A stretch of DNA of 64,000 nucleotides from Theobroma cacao (lineage: Eukaryota; Streptophyta; Magnoliopsida; Malvales; Malvaceae): the NCBI RefSeq assembly GCF_000208745.1, contig NC_030856.1, positions 15,650,099-15,714,098 on the forward strand, in the 5' to 3' direction. Shown piece by piece: positions 11,804 through 23,559 of the stretch (the first letter of the stretch is position 1; each line of letters begins with the position of its first letter). The notes below the pieces were generated by a model, which was given only the letters and a program-made list of their open reading frames with translations, searched no databases and had not been told where the DNA came from. The translations under genes and the position numbers were made by a program.

Positions 11804-13112
11804 TGTAACGACTGCTCCTTGATCACTACCTGCGTCTATGTCTTGTGGGAGAACCCGCCAATGCTCGAACACACTTTATTTGAAACTTTAGTTATTACTA
11901 CATATTCATGCCAACAATCTATGAAATTACTTTGAACCACATAACCCTTTGTAATAAGAATTGAACATAAATCATAATAAGCCATCTTAACCTTTATTCA
12001 CCTTACTTGTAAAAATACATTATAGTCTATAATTATCTAACCGCTCACTTACATTGACACTATTTATAAATACATGATACTATGAACGACTTTACCTCTA
12101 GAAGCAGAGCGACTCGGAATAAAGTGCTATGAGATGCCTTTACCTATCCGTAGTAGACAATATGTGCTAATGAATGCACACTACGCCGATCACTATCTAC
12201 AAAAGGAAGATAAAGGGGGTGAGTCTCAGAAACTTAGTGATCATCGGTTCCATGAACAGGCCGCAGATGGGAAACAAGCTTAAAGCATATCATTTGAATA
12301 ATAAAACTAGATTATAAAATGTTAGAAAAGCCAAATCACAAGTAGGGTGTTTATGCCTTGTAAAAATGATGTCGTAAAATCATAATGCAGTACTTTCCTT
12401 GTCAAAACAATGCCGAAAACAATCACTACAAAAATAAATTTCAATCATCAAAATCATCACTTTCCATCAAAAATACAAATAACCGTATAAAAGTTTACAC
12501 ATTCCCAAAATGTGTGGCATGTAAATATCAACGTGTACATCCACATAAATCAACTCATGATCACATATAAGCACTGAAAGCTTTCATTCAATTGAGGGAG
12601 CTATGGAAAACATTAACTCTCCACCATGCAAAAGAGTAGGAGTCTAAAAACTCTCAAGGCTCCCGAGTAGGTAATCATAAATAATCAATCTATGGACTTT
12701 CTTCCACGTAATAACAATCTGGGAGGCCCCCCTCCACCGGATTCCCATAACCATGGTAGTCTCAACGATGTTAGCCAACATCGGAGAAATCAAGTGGCTG
12801 CAACCACGTATAACAACCCGTGGCCTTGCCACGAATAATCATAAACTGTGGCCTAACCACGTCTAACAGCTCGTCGGTGACCCAAAGGCTCTCTAGCTAG
12901 AGCTCATTTGTGCACAAAGTTCACACTATTTTGATGTGACATTCGGCCTACTCTCAACGCTCTCGGTTTGTCAAAATTGTTTTCAAAACCAAATCGAGGT
13001 TTCCAACTCTTTTGCTTTAAATCATTTGGAAAACAAGGTCCGATAACCTTTCAAATTGCTTTTCATACTAAAATACATGGTGTAAGCATTTGCATAAAGG
13101 TTAGACTAAAAC
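11804..13112 (-). mobile_element. B-type LTR terminal part (minus strand)
   Basis: It begins TGTAACGACTGCTCC and parallels 5,299-5,412 plus 8,409 onward without the intervening LTR, so it serves as the empty-site comparison for the 5,413-8,408 insertion. It includes the CACGT cluster (12,795-12,870) and is interrupted at 13,113. Confidence 0.8.
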
Positions 13113-15899
13113 TGTCACGACCCAAATCCCGGGCCATGATCGGTGCATGGACCTAATAGGCGTAGCCCATTAGGCCTAAGCAAGCCTATTTATGAGATCT
13201 TATTCCTCATTCCATCCATCATCTTTAAACTTATGTGTTGTAATTCTCAACGATGAATGTTTTAGTAATAGTTTATAGCAACTGAATATTCATATTTGTA
13301 TTACCTCAAAGTACTGTCATTCATTTCCATCTCATAAGGGCATCATTATCAATCCAACATACACATACTTCATTTATAACATGACTCTTAGTAGTTTACA
13401 TTACATATGTGTGTGCATGGACAAAAGACTCTCAACTGTCAACGGAGTGACTTTAAGTGAAGGTACCGCTACTGAGTTGCCATAGTACCTACCAAGAAGA
13501 CGAGCATACATGGACACTCAATCTAGGTCCCAACTACCTTCGAATCTGAGAAGATGAAGTTTAAAAACAGTGAGTATAAACCCAGTGAGTGAACATAGGA
13601 AGGGAATAAGCAACGATAAGAAAAGTTGATAATCATGATGCTCTTATTTGAAAACAATGCAACTTAATTCAAGTTCTTGTTAAAATCCCTCCATTAAACC
13701 CTTGGTTATTAAATCATTTAATGATGAAGGAACCATATTTAGTATGAAATTAGAAAGAGAGGAAATTTCCAGCAATTATCCAAGCAAGGTAGTATAAACA
13801 GAATGTTTCTTGTTGCAATAAAATCAATTTGCAAATAAACGAAAAACTTTCAAGATTCATTATGTGCATCTCACCCAGCTCATGTGCATCCCACCACATC
13901 GTGCACATAGTTGTACATCCCATCCATCTCCCTCCCTACCGTCATCGCCGACAAGCGCACACTCACCTCACACATGCACAGTTGCATTTGTCACACAATG
14001 GTGCCATTTATGACATAATATATATATATCAACATTATACAAAAGCATATGGATTCATCCTTTTACACATTTCACTTTTCACAACATCAAACATTTTATC
14101 AAGGGCTTGTTCCCAGGAAATTTTAAAGCAAAAATTGATGAAATTTCCAAATGATACATTGAAACACGTAAACATTTCTCCAAAACATTTTGAAATGCAA
14201 GTTCACTCACCTTATGATAGCGGGATATTACATCGTTATTTTTTCGGAGGCGTATCTAGCTATTTTACTTGCCGGTCACTCGTTATTCCTTCCAGCACGC
14301 CACGACTGTGCACTATCTTTACTTTTGTACTTCATAGCATCAATCCAAATTCAATATCTTTAGTGTACCTCATTTTTACTTTTTTTTTCCTTCAATCATG
14401 AATCCTCATCCAACTAACTTATATCTTGACACATTATTTACCAAAGTGGCCTTTATCTTTACTTGCATAATTCTTTAGATTATGGATACCAGCAACTTAT
14501 TTATGACTCTAGAACAAATATAAATCTTGTCTAAGGATATTTATCAAGTTTATCCATCATTTCCACAACAATTACCTAACATATGGCAGCAATTATAAAT
14601 TTACTTCCATCAACATTTTCTAAGGCTACATGTACCACCATCCTAATTTACATGTTGCCACCAAGCATAACATTAATATTCATTCGTGCACACCAACAAG
14701 CATAACCTTTTAAACCATTCCTAACAACACATATGTACACACCAAACTTCCAATCAATATAATTGCCTTCCAACCATACCCATGACATCACAATAACACT
14801 ACCTATGCACATAATCATTCTCACCGTACTAGACCAATCATAAGCTTCAAATTGTAGCATTAAGCTTACCACTTGGTTTTAGCTTGAATTTCACCCAACA
14901 AATTTCATAATTTCCTCACACCCATGGTCACCATAGCTGCGACAAAATGATTCACACATCATTTTTCAAGAATTTAACCAACCATAAGCTTAAATACACA
15001 AAATCCTTACCTTAGCTTTCTTGAATTACAAAACCAAGCTTTTCTTCCTTTTTCTCTTTTTTTCTTTATTCTCCTCCTAGGGTTTATATGTGCTGGAAAT
15101 TGGGGCTTAAAACTTTAGGTTTAGTGCCCAAGAAGTTTGGAGAAGAAAGAAGTAAGAAAAGAAAGGAAATAAGAAGAAAACAAGGAAAAGAAATTGAAAA
15201 ACTCCATTTTCATGGTGGTAGCGGTGAATATGGCATTGGGTGGGGAGGAAGAAAAAAGAAGTTGCTGGAAGCTGGTGGAAGCTACTAGAAAAATTAGAAG
15301 AAGTTGCTGGAAATTGATATTTATAGCCAAAGCTTATCCAATTTTTCATGCAATTACAATAATGCCCTTAACAAGGTGGCTTATCTTACTCTTATCCTTT
15401 GTGCAATCTTTTTATTCTTTTGACACTAAGAAAAGGTCCAAAATCCTCTAAAAAGGTCCCTTGAATAGCCTCCCAAAAGCCCTAGCTTCCAAAGTCCCAT
15501 AAACTTGTTATTGGTGGAAATTACAGTCAAGGCCGCGGCACTAAGTTTCAGCGCCGTGGCGTTCATGGTTTTGTCCAACTCTATTCTTCTAGTGCAATAC
15601 TTTCACTTTGACAAAGATTTTGACCACTTTTCCATTAGAACTAGGAAAAGTGGTACACAAAAAAGTTGTATCCCTTCCTCTTAGCTTTCTACTGGTTCAA
15701 AAATCATTTCATTTGGACTTGTGTAGTGTGAGATATACTTGAAAAACCGAAACATATGCAAATAGAGCAACAGTCCATTGTGCACCTTTCTTCAGCAATT
15801 GAAATTATTTTTGATCCTACTCCTATAAAAACATAAAATAAATATAAATAACATAAAACTAGCATTGTTAGCCACCATATCAATGTATGGGGTACTACA
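13113..15899 (-). mobile_element. C-type LTR, 3' LTR of a minus-strand element
   Basis: Read in its own direction it starts TGTAGTACC and ends GTCGTGACA. A polypurine tract abuts its start at 15,900, so it is the 3' LTR of an element lying to the right, not a solo LTR. It has a TATA box 573 bp from its start, a GTGCAC array (13,870-13,980) and a GC-rich dyad near 15,528-15,566 in place of the CGCTGCAGCG palindromes of A copies. The opposite strand of 15,107-15,349 is open but is low-complexity LTR sequence. Confidence 0.85.
15318..15326 (-). promoter_or_regulatory. TATA box of a C-type LTR
   Basis: CTATAAATA on the minus strand, 573 bp from the LTR start at 15,899. The plus-strand C copy has it 575 bp from its start. 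Confidence 0.65.
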
Positions 15900-15916
15900 G
15901 TCTCCCCCACTTAAAA
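15900..15916 (-). other. Polypurine tract
   Basis: The minus strand reads ATTTTAAGTGGGGGAGAC directly before the LTR start TGTAGTACC. This is the usual second-strand primer layout of Ty3/gypsy elements. It fixes the orientation of the element and the LTR boundary. Confidence 0.8.
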
Positions 15917-17363
15917 TGAATTCATCCTCAAATTCAAATCGACGTTCAGCAATGCGACACTACAGCCATTGGAAATTTACTTTATCAAAACAATTCCCTA
16001 AACTCATAAATTACAACCCCAAGTATATGCCCACATATTGATAACCTTTATATATTTCATTCTCATAAAAACTACAATTTGTAAAACTAACTTCTATCAT
16101 ACGTACGCTATCAGAACATTAATTTCAACATCTATTTCACCCTCTTTGTGGTATGCCAAAATCATTGTTTAGGCATATTTCACTACTAACAATCTTATTC
16201 CTTTACCATAACATTTAGTGCAACTTTGCTTAAGCACTTGTCTTCAAATAACTCTTAAATACATAAATATCGAATTGTACACCGCTTAGTGTTAAAATCA
16301 TGATTTCTTATCAATCCTTAACCAATTACATTTATAAAATAGACAATTCACTTAGTTGTTGCATCTCGTTCTTGCGGCCATAAGGTCAAAATTATTCTAA
16401 ACTTAGGATGCAGAAACTCCTTCTTAGAGCATATCCAAAAATCAATAATTCTAAGTCCCTTACCTTTGAAGAAATCAAATTCAAAACTAATCATTTACAC
16501 CATAGTTTGCATACTAATCCAATTAGACTCTTAAATTGATCCTTTAAAGCGATTCGTATATCCAGCTCAAATTTAAAACTCCATAAGGCATTTAGACTAT
16601 AATCAATTTTCTTAAGTCATTTAACTTTAAACTACCACATTCACCACTAGTCCTTTAATTCATTGGCTTCGTACTAAGCATAGCAAAATTTAAGTCTATC
16701 CATAGAGCATGTTTGCTTACTAACTTTTTACTTATTGGCCACACATCAATCATAATAGTCACTAATTTTCACCCTTGAGCTAAATCATGCACTTACAATT
16801 ACAACCCAACATAGTTCAAATCAAACCTTAGGATCTCCCAATCACTTAATTGAAATCAAACCCAACTCCTTCTAAACTGCTATACACATATTCAACACAA
16901 ATCCGCATATAAAATATTTTGGAAGTTCAACACCATTCATATATGGGCAGGGCAAGCTTAATTAACACAGTGCACTTACCTTCGTGCATGTGAGTATCAA
17001 TTTATACCTCCCTTAATACTTAAATTTATAAACCTCAAGTGAATCTTAACAATCACTATTTATTCCAGTCAAAATATGCCTCTTATTACCATTATCACAC
17101 GTGCCCCTTTATATTGACCTCAAATACAATCCATAGTCATCTAATTTTTCTTCCCATTAACAACCATGGGTTCAAATCATAACTCCATCAAATCAAAAAA
17201 TTATTATAGATTGAACAGTCCAGCTCCACCTTCATCCATCCCTAATCAAAGGGATATATCATTACATTAACCTTGTGTTAGAAGCATTTACTTTAAGATC
17301 TCTGCAACATTTGCTTGTGTCTCGAGTGGCATCTCAAACCTGGATAATAGCACCACTTATGAC
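15917..17363 (-). mobile_element. Non-coding internal region of a minus-strand LTR element
   Basis: AT-rich, with stops in all frames and no gag or pol motif. It shares phrases with 31,850-32,690 (for example ggaatttactttatcaaa and tattgataacctt). In reverse it also shares phrases with 61,701-62,200, so the three belong to one family of non-coding internal regions. It is broken at 17,364 by the gypsy element. Confidence 0.65.
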
Positions 17364-17751
17364 TATGAGACTTTGACTTTTATAGACTCATCGATAGAAA
17401 TAGATGCGATATCCTTGATCAGGGGTAATTTCATTATTTTCTTAATAAGCCCCTAAAAGTAAGATTTTAAACAATATTATGGCCTAAGTAGGCCTAAGGC
17501 ATAAATGGATGATTAAATAAGGGTAAAATGATGAAGGAAATAAAAATGATGATGATTTCCACAGTAGGGGAAAAATGGTCATTTTTCACCTCGAGTGAAA
17601 ATTTTTAAGTTTTCATGAACTTGAGCATTTCTAGACCATTATGGACCTTGTCCCAGTGTCAAAGCACTAAAAGATTGCATAAAGGATTGGAGGAGAACAA
17701 GTTGACTTGTCAAGGCATTTTGGTCATTTAAGTGGAGTGGATAAGCTTGGG

Positions 17752-17760
17752 CTATAAATA
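17752..17760 (+). promoter_or_regulatory. TATA box of the gypsy 5' LTR
   Basis: CTATAAATA lies 388 bp from the LTR start, preceded by the conserved phrase GTGGATAAGCTTGGG. Seven other A or C LTR copies in the window have the same box in the same setting. Confidence 0.7.
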
Positions 17761-18072
17761 TCTTTTTCTTCCAGCAGCTTTTTCTCCCATTTTCCAACAG
17801 CTTCTTCTTCTTCTTCCTTCTTCGCTTTAACTTGCTTCCAACCTCCATGGAAGCTTGATATGAACGTCCCTCAAAATAACTCCACTTTTCATGCTTTCAG
17901 TGCACCCTTTCATAAATCCTTGTGCTCTTCCACTCTCTCTCTTTAAAACCCTTGAAAAAAATCTTATTTCCATACTCTCTCTCACTAGTTAGGTGTTTTA
18001 GAGAGAGAAAGAGGAAGCTTTATTAATAGCTTGAAAGTTTTTGGAAAGAATTTCAAGCACAAAGCTACCATG

Positions 18073-18286
18073 GTGAGTAGTGAACTAGAATTGATTGTTA
18101 GCATTGAAAATGATTAGTGTTTAGACTTGTGGGTGTTTTGGTAGTTGAGGTTGGAAATTCAATTTGGAGTGATTAGGATAGTGAAAATGGATAGCCATTT
18201 AATGGCACTTGGAAACTAGTAGGTGATACCTTGTAGAACTTGTGATTATGAGAATTGAGTTAATTGTGATGTTAATGTGATGATAG
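18073..18286 (+). other. Putative LTR intron 1
   Basis: Donor-like ATG|GTGAGTAG at 18,073 and acceptor-like GATGATAG|GTTCC ending at 18,286. Equivalent pairs occur in A and C copies on both strands with lengths of 212-239 bp. Some copies have GTAAGT in place of GTGAGT, another valid donor. Not proven by RNA. Confidence 0.45.
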
Positions 18287-18604
18287 GTTCCAACGAAGCC
18301 CCATCGTCCCATTTGGACCGTTAGGGAAGTTAGAATCGACTAAAGGTTCAACGAAATACTGGTGAGTGGACTTGCATTTCGAACTTGTTTTGGGAATGCG
18401 AATGTGTTTGCACAAGATATTTGAATGATTTTATCCAACTTTTCTTTGCAAATGTGTGCTAGGGAACAAGCCTTGATTAAATGTTTTTGATATTGTGAAA
18501 TGTGAGATGTGTATAAGGATTAATCCGTATGCTTTATATTATGTTGGTAGGTGTGTAAATATCTTATGAATATGTGCTGTGTATTGATGAATGATGTTGG
18601 GTGG

Positions 18605-18690
18605 TGATGTTGAAGTGTGCGAGTAAAGAGTGCACACATGATAATGATGGAGTGTGCGAGTAGGGAGTGGAGTGCACACAAGATGATGAT
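18605..18690 (+). repeat. GTGCGAGTAGGGAGTGCACAC-like repeat
   Basis: Two units built on GTGTGCGAGTA and GAGTGCACAC, about 50 bp apart. The A-type copies at 26,305-26,420 (three units) and 60,388-60,450 (two units) carry the same variant. Confidence 0.55.
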
Positions 18691-18879
18691 GCATGTATAT
18701 GTAATTGTGTGTGTTATAGAAAGCTCATGAATATGGTTTATGGTTGTAATGCATGTTAAATTTGACATGATGAATCTTGAGAATTTCCCATTTTCTTGCA
18801 AATTGATTTTTTATGGCAACACCAAATATATTTTTAGTGCAAAGGAGGCCCTTTTTACACTTAGGTGCCCTGTTTCTTA

Positions 18880-19225
18880 CTGTAGCAAGAAACATTGTGT
18901 TTTGGCAACCAACAACTCGCTGCAGCGAGAATAAATCTCACTGTAGCGAGAAACTCTCAGGTTTTGATGCAATGCTTTCACTTTGATGAGAATTTTGACA
19001 ATCTTCCCTTCCGAACTGGGAAAAGTGGTAAACATCAAAGTTTAATCCCTATCTTTTGTCTTTCCAATGGTCTAAAAATCAGATCAATTGGACTTCTTAA
19101 GCGGGAGATATAATAGAAAAACTGAAACATATGCAAACTAACACTAATTCTTGCTGCAGCGAGAAATTTTCTGTTTTGGCCGCCTGAATCTCACTGCCGG
19201 GAGAATGAACTTTGCTGCAACGAGA
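18880..19225 (+). repeat. Palindrome cluster with CGCTGCAGCG core
   Basis: About six copies or near copies of TTCTCGCTGCAGCGAGAA-like dyads, with one exact core at 18,918-18,927 and variants such as TGCTGCAGCG (near 19,152). They are separated by 20-60 bp (one larger gap) and alternate with phrases like gaatgaa and gttttgg. Confidence 0.65.
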
Positions 19226-19920
19226 AAGTTGCTGCCATGCTTTCTAGCTTGCTTGATTTTGACATATTTTTCACCCATTTAACTTTATGGATTGATCTTG
19301 GGTTTTTGCAACACTATGAAGTTATTAATCAAAGTTTGAAATGAGGGGTTTTTAGTAAGAAACTAAATCAATTGCATTGTTTTTGAAACAAGTGCATCAT
19401 GATTTCCAAATTCTTCCTTTTCCCTTCTTATGTTCACTCATTGAGTTTATACTCACCGTTTTCAACTTCATGTTTTCAGATCAATAGGCAACAGGTAACT
19501 AGGATGAGGTGTCTTCATAAACTTGTATCCATCTTTTGGTAGGTGTCAATGGCATTCAGTAGCTACACCTTTGCTATGGTTGCTCCGCTGAAAGTTTAGA
19601 GTCCTTTTTGTTGAACACACGTGCCCTGATGTAAATTGTTAAGACGTGTATATGTCTTAAGCAATAGATGTTTATATTGTTTAATGTTGCCACTATGTAA
19701 TGGCACAGATAATATTATTTTGAATCATATAAATGTGAATATATGGTTTCGATAGAAAAGTTTTGACATACTCGTTACTAAGAACTTCGAAATACAATGG
19801 TAAGAACGAATGATGAAATCGATGAATGGAGTCACATAAATAGGCTTGCTTGAGCTCAGTGGGCTATGTCCATTGGGCCCATGCACCGGTCATGGCCCAG
19901 GAATTAGGTCGTGATAGACT

Positions 19921-19932
19921 TGGTATTAGAGC
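19921..19932 (+). other. Primer binding site, initiator-tRNA-Met type
   Basis: TGGTATTAGAGC, four bases after the LTR end. It matches the complement of the plant initiator tRNA-Met 3' end (TGGTATCAGAGC) except for one C-to-T change. The perfect form is present at 58,759 in another element. Confidence 0.85.
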
Positions 19933-20141
19933 CCTAGGTTGCTAGGTCCTAGGACTTCCTTTTTGTTGGTGCAGCGGACTATCGGGAATTTATGTGGAAA
20001 CTTTGGTTATGAAGTGTGAACTACGACACATTTTACAACCCAGTGATCGCATAAATTTCCTATCTTAAAAACCACCTTTTTGCCTCAAGTATGATTATAA
20101 GTTGTGTTTAACAATAGGTGTTTACTCTTGTCTAGGTAAAA

Positions 20142-21559
20142 ATGCCACCTAAGACATGGGCCGTCTCAAGACGGATGGAGGAGCAAGATGCTCCTGATGA
20201 GTTGACAGATAGGCCACGAGCATCCACCCTTAAGGGGCGAGGTAGACGTTGCAGAGCCACTAGGGCGGTGAGGGTGGATATGCTTGTGAGTAGACAAGAT
20301 GAGGGACAATCTTCGGGTGATGTTGATAGATAACCAATTGGGGGCATTACCATTGATGACTTGGCGACAGGCCTGCAGGGAGTTAATCAGGTTATAGAGA
20401 TGATGGCAGCTCGTTTGGACGATATAAAGAGGGTAGTGGAGGGGAGACCTACGGTACAAGAATCCCCTAGTTCCCAAGGACAAGTTGACCCCCAACATCA
20501 TGAGGTTGAGAGGGGTCACTTAGAGATTTCTCTTCCTAATTTCCTAAGCTCAAGCCTCAATCATTTTCAGGGTCTGATGCATCAGAGAAACCACAGGTTT
20601 TCTTAGATAAGATGGAGAAGATTTGTAAAGCCTTGGGATGTTCTAGTGTCCAGTCAGTTGAGCTAGCCACCTTCCGATTAGAGGACGTGGCGCAAGAGTG
20701 GTATAGTTTTCTATGTACAGGTAGACCAATGGATGCAGCACTATTAACTTGGAGTGAGTTCAGTACATCCATTTTAGATCGATTTTTACCACTCAGTGTA
20801 CGTAATGCTAGAGCCAGAGAGTTTGAGGCTCTAGTACAGACCTGGAGTATGACGGTATCGGAGTATGACATTAAATTCACTCAGTTGGCTCGGTATGCGC
20901 CCTATCTAGTTTCTACTGAAGAGATGAAGATTCAAAGGTTTGTGGATGGGCTAGTGGAGCCATTATTCAGGCTTGTTGCATCTCGAGATTTCAATATCTA
21001 CTCCGCAGCACTGGATTGCACTCAGCAGATTGAGATGAGGACTAGTGAGAGTAGAGCTATGAGGGATAGAGCAAAAAAGCCCATGATAGAGGGATATCAA
21101 GGTCACAAGGATTTCAGCAGTGGTATTCCATCTTCTAGCCATCAGGGTCCACAGAGGGACTCACGATTACCCCAACAAGGGAGTGATTTGACTAGTGTCA
21201 GCATTGGATCAAGGCAAAAAACTTTTAGTCGGGGAAGACAACAAGATTCAAGGTAGGGTAGTCAAGATATTGATCGTTGCAATAATTATGGAGTGCGACA
21301 TAGTGGACGATGTTTCCATACTATGAAAGTTTGTTATGGGTGTGGTCAACCTTGACATATTAGGAGGAATTATCCGATGGCTCATCAATCACAAGATTCT
21401 GCTCATGGCTCCGCCCAGTCAATTTCATCTACTCCTTCAATTGCTGCCTCATCTGGTTAGGAGGCTAGTGGATCAAGAGGTAGAGGTGCTGTTACTTCTT
21501 CTCAAAGCAGGCCATCTGGGTCCGGACGTCAAAGTTCTGTTGGTAGGGACCAAGCAAGG
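20142..21559 (+). pseudogene. gag: gag of the gypsy element (broken)
   Basis: This would encode the capsid and nucleocapsid protein that packages the element's RNA in cytoplasmic particles. The start is set by ATG with MPPKT, a start shared with the relic at 58,967. The frame runs to a TAA at 20,331-20,333 and continues in the same frame to about 20,548, where a one-base shift moves it to the frame of 20,612-21,256. That segment has the typical retrotransposon gag core (the residues around LEDVAQEWY and [16 protein letters not shown]). The zinc knuckle (21,332-21,373) keeps CYGCG and H but has a TGA in place of a glycine and Y in place of the last Cys. Further stops follow at 21,254, 21,350 and 21,458. 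Not functional. Confidence 0.88.
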
Positions 21560-22190
21560 GTTTATGCTTTAACACCCTAAGAGGCCCAAACATCCAATGC
21601 ATTGGTCTCAGGTACTCTTTCCGTTTGTAATACGAATGCTTGAGTCTTATTTGATCCTGGTGCTACCTAACTTTTTATCTCTCCATGTTTTGCATCTCAT
21701 TTGGATAAAGATCGTGTTAGGAGAGAAGAACAATTAGTAGTGTCTACTCCTTTAAAAGAGGTATTTGTGGCCAAATGGGAATATGAGTCCTTTGTAGTGC
21801 GAGTAAAGGACAAGGATACTTTGGTGAATTTAGTGGTGTTAGACACCTTAGACTTTGATGTGATCTTGGGAATGGATTGGCTATCACCCTGCCATGCCAG
21901 TGTGGATTGCTATCATAAATTGGTTAGGTTTGATTTTGCCGATGAATCATCATTTAGTATTCAAGGGGATAAGAGTAATACTCTAACTAATTTGATATCG
22001 ATCATGTCTACCAAAAGGTTGTTACGGCAGGGTTGTATAGGTCACTTGGCTGTGGTAAGGGATATTCAAGCAAAGGTTGGAGATATAAGCCAAGTGTCGG
22101 TGGTGAATGAGTTCATGGATGTATTTCCTAAAGAACTACCAGGTTTGCCTCCCGAGCAGGAGATTGAATTTTGCATAGATTTGATTCCCC
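21560..22190 (+). pseudogene. Aspartic protease region of gypsy pol (broken)
   Basis: This would be the retropepsin that cuts the Gag-Pol polyprotein. The catalytic motif appears as LFDPGAT at about 21,647-21,667, with Asp at 21,653; the usual residue after Asp is Ser or Thr. A TAA follows at once in place of the expected His. The downstream part, open from 21,701, includes [20 protein letters not shown], typical of gypsy proteases. The frame is the same as the second part of gag, so gag and pol were one frame. A one-base insertion in a run of C near 22,188 ends this frame. The tail leads into the linker before reverse transcriptase. Confidence 0.85.
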
Positions 22191-23030
22191 GACACTAGAC
22201 CTATATCCATACCCTCATATAGAATGTCACCTGCGGAGCTTAAAGAGCTTAAGGATCAATTAGAAGATTTGTTGGATAAAGGCTCCATTCATCCTAGTGT
22301 ATCCCCATGGGGAGCACCGGTGCTATTTGCAAAGAAAAAAGATGGGTCACTTAGATTGTGCATTGATTACCGACAGCTTAATAAGGTAATGGTGAAGAAT
22401 AAGTATCCTCTTCCATAGATAGATGATTTATTTGATCAATTACAAGGAGCACAGTGTTTCTCTAAAATAGGTCTACGATTTGGGTACCATCAGTTGAGGA
22501 TCCGAAATGAGGATGTAACAAAGATTGCATTTCAAACAAGGAATGGGCATTATGAGTTCTTGGTGATGTCATTTGGGCTTACGAATGCCCCTACGACCTT
22601 TATGGATTTGATGAACCAAGTGTTCAAGCCTTATTTGGACAAGTTCGTAGTGGTGTTTATTGATGATATCTTGATATACTCGAGGAGTAGGGAGGAGCAT
22701 GAGCAGCATCTTAAGATAGTGCTCCAAACTTTGAGAGAACATCGATTGGATGCCAAGTTCTCCAAGTGTGAGTTTTGGCTTGAAAGCGTTGCATTCTTGG
22801 GACATGTGGTATTACAAGTTGATTCAAAGAAAGTTGAGGCAGTGGAAAAGTGGCCAAGGCCAACATCAGATACGAAGATTAGAAGCTTTTCGGGTTTGGC
22901 AAGCTATTATTGTTGATTTGTGAAGGACTTATCCAAAATAGTCACCTTTTTGACTAAGCTAACACGTAAAGATACAAAATTTGAGTAGTCTGATGCTTGT
23001 GAGGATAGCTTTGAGAAGCTTAAGGCATGT
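22191..23030 (+). pseudogene. Reverse transcriptase of gypsy pol (broken)
   Basis: This would copy the element's RNA into DNA. From 22,224 the residues match the gypsy RT palm and fingers: [20 protein letters not shown], then DYRQLNKV, then the catalytic box FIDD (22,656-22,667) within [12 protein letters not shown]. In-frame stops occur at 22,416, 22,914 and 22,986. The first falls just after the PLP motif, and the last sits where a Trp is usual (TGG to TAG). The catalytic aspartates are still present, so the enzyme was lost through stops rather than active-site change. It continues into RNase H in the same frame. Confidence 0.92.
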
Positions 23031-23430
23031 CTCACCACAGCTCTAGTATTAAGCCTACCGCAAGGCACGGGGGGTTATATGGTATTTTGTGATGCATCGC
23101 TGGTTGTTTTAAGGTGTGTATTAATGCAGCATGGGAAGGTGATTACGTATGCATCAAGGTAACTTAAAAGGCATGAGCAGAATTACCTCGTACATGATTT
23201 GGAGATGGTAGTAATTGTGTTTGCCTTAAAGATTTGAAGGCATTACTTGTACGATGAGACTTGCGAGATATATACGGACTACAAAAGTTTAAAGTATATA
23301 TTTCAGCAGAGGGATGTTAACTTACGACAACGTAGATAGATGGAGTTGCTAAAAGATTATGATTGTACTATTCTTTACCATCTCGTTAAGGCAAATGTAG
23401 TGGTAGATGCCTTGAACTGAAAATCGATGG
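23031..23430 (+). pseudogene. RNase H of gypsy pol (broken)
   Basis: This would degrade the RNA strand of the RNA-DNA hybrid. The metal-binding residues are visible as CDAS (Asp at 23,091), the Glu of DLEM (about 23,199) and the Asp of TDYKSL (about 23,277), where YKSL replaces the family's HKSL. In-frame stops at 23,160, 23,235, 23,337 and 23,418 fall mostly at positions normally Trp, Arg or Gln. All can be made by single C-to-T or G-to-A changes. Confidence 0.85.
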
Positions 23431-23559
23431 GGAGCTTGGCACATATTTTTATAGATATGAGATCCTTGATTAAGGAGATTCATAGTTTGGGAGACATGAG
23501 TGTGCATTTGGAAGTTTCGGAGGTAAATGCATTACTAGCACATTTTAGAATGAGGCCTA

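Larger units (their letters stand above)
18362..19479 (+). other. Putative LTR intron 2
   Basis: Donor-like ACTG|GTGAGTGG at 18,362 and a pyrimidine-rich acceptor, CTTCATGTTTTCAG, ending at 19,479. The interval (about 1.1 kb) contains the GTGCAC array and the palindrome cluster, so splicing would remove both from the leader. A T-rich acceptor with AG is kept in A, B, C and D LTRs. Confidence 0.45.
17364..19916 (+). mobile_element. 5' LTR of the gypsy element (A-type)
   Basis: It starts TATGAGACTTTGAC, where other A copies have TGTGAGAC, and ends GTCGTGATA before the primer site. Length is about 2.55 kb. Inside are a TATA box (17,752), two putative introns, a GTGCAC array (18,610-18,690) and a CGCTGCAGCG palindrome cluster (18,880-19,225). 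The first 1.54 kb match the 3' LTR with scattered substitutions. Confidence 0.9.

Noticed and set aside
13829..14401. 190-codon open frame
   Set aside because: Lies wholly inside the minus-strand C-type LTR, crosses the GTGCAC array, and shows no domain.
19921..19945. Possible tRNA-Met gene fragment
   Set aside because: Only the 12-base primer site is present, right after an LTR end; no tRNA body.
22569..22805. Minus-strand open frame within reverse transcriptase
   Set aside because: Shadow of the conserved sense coding sequence.
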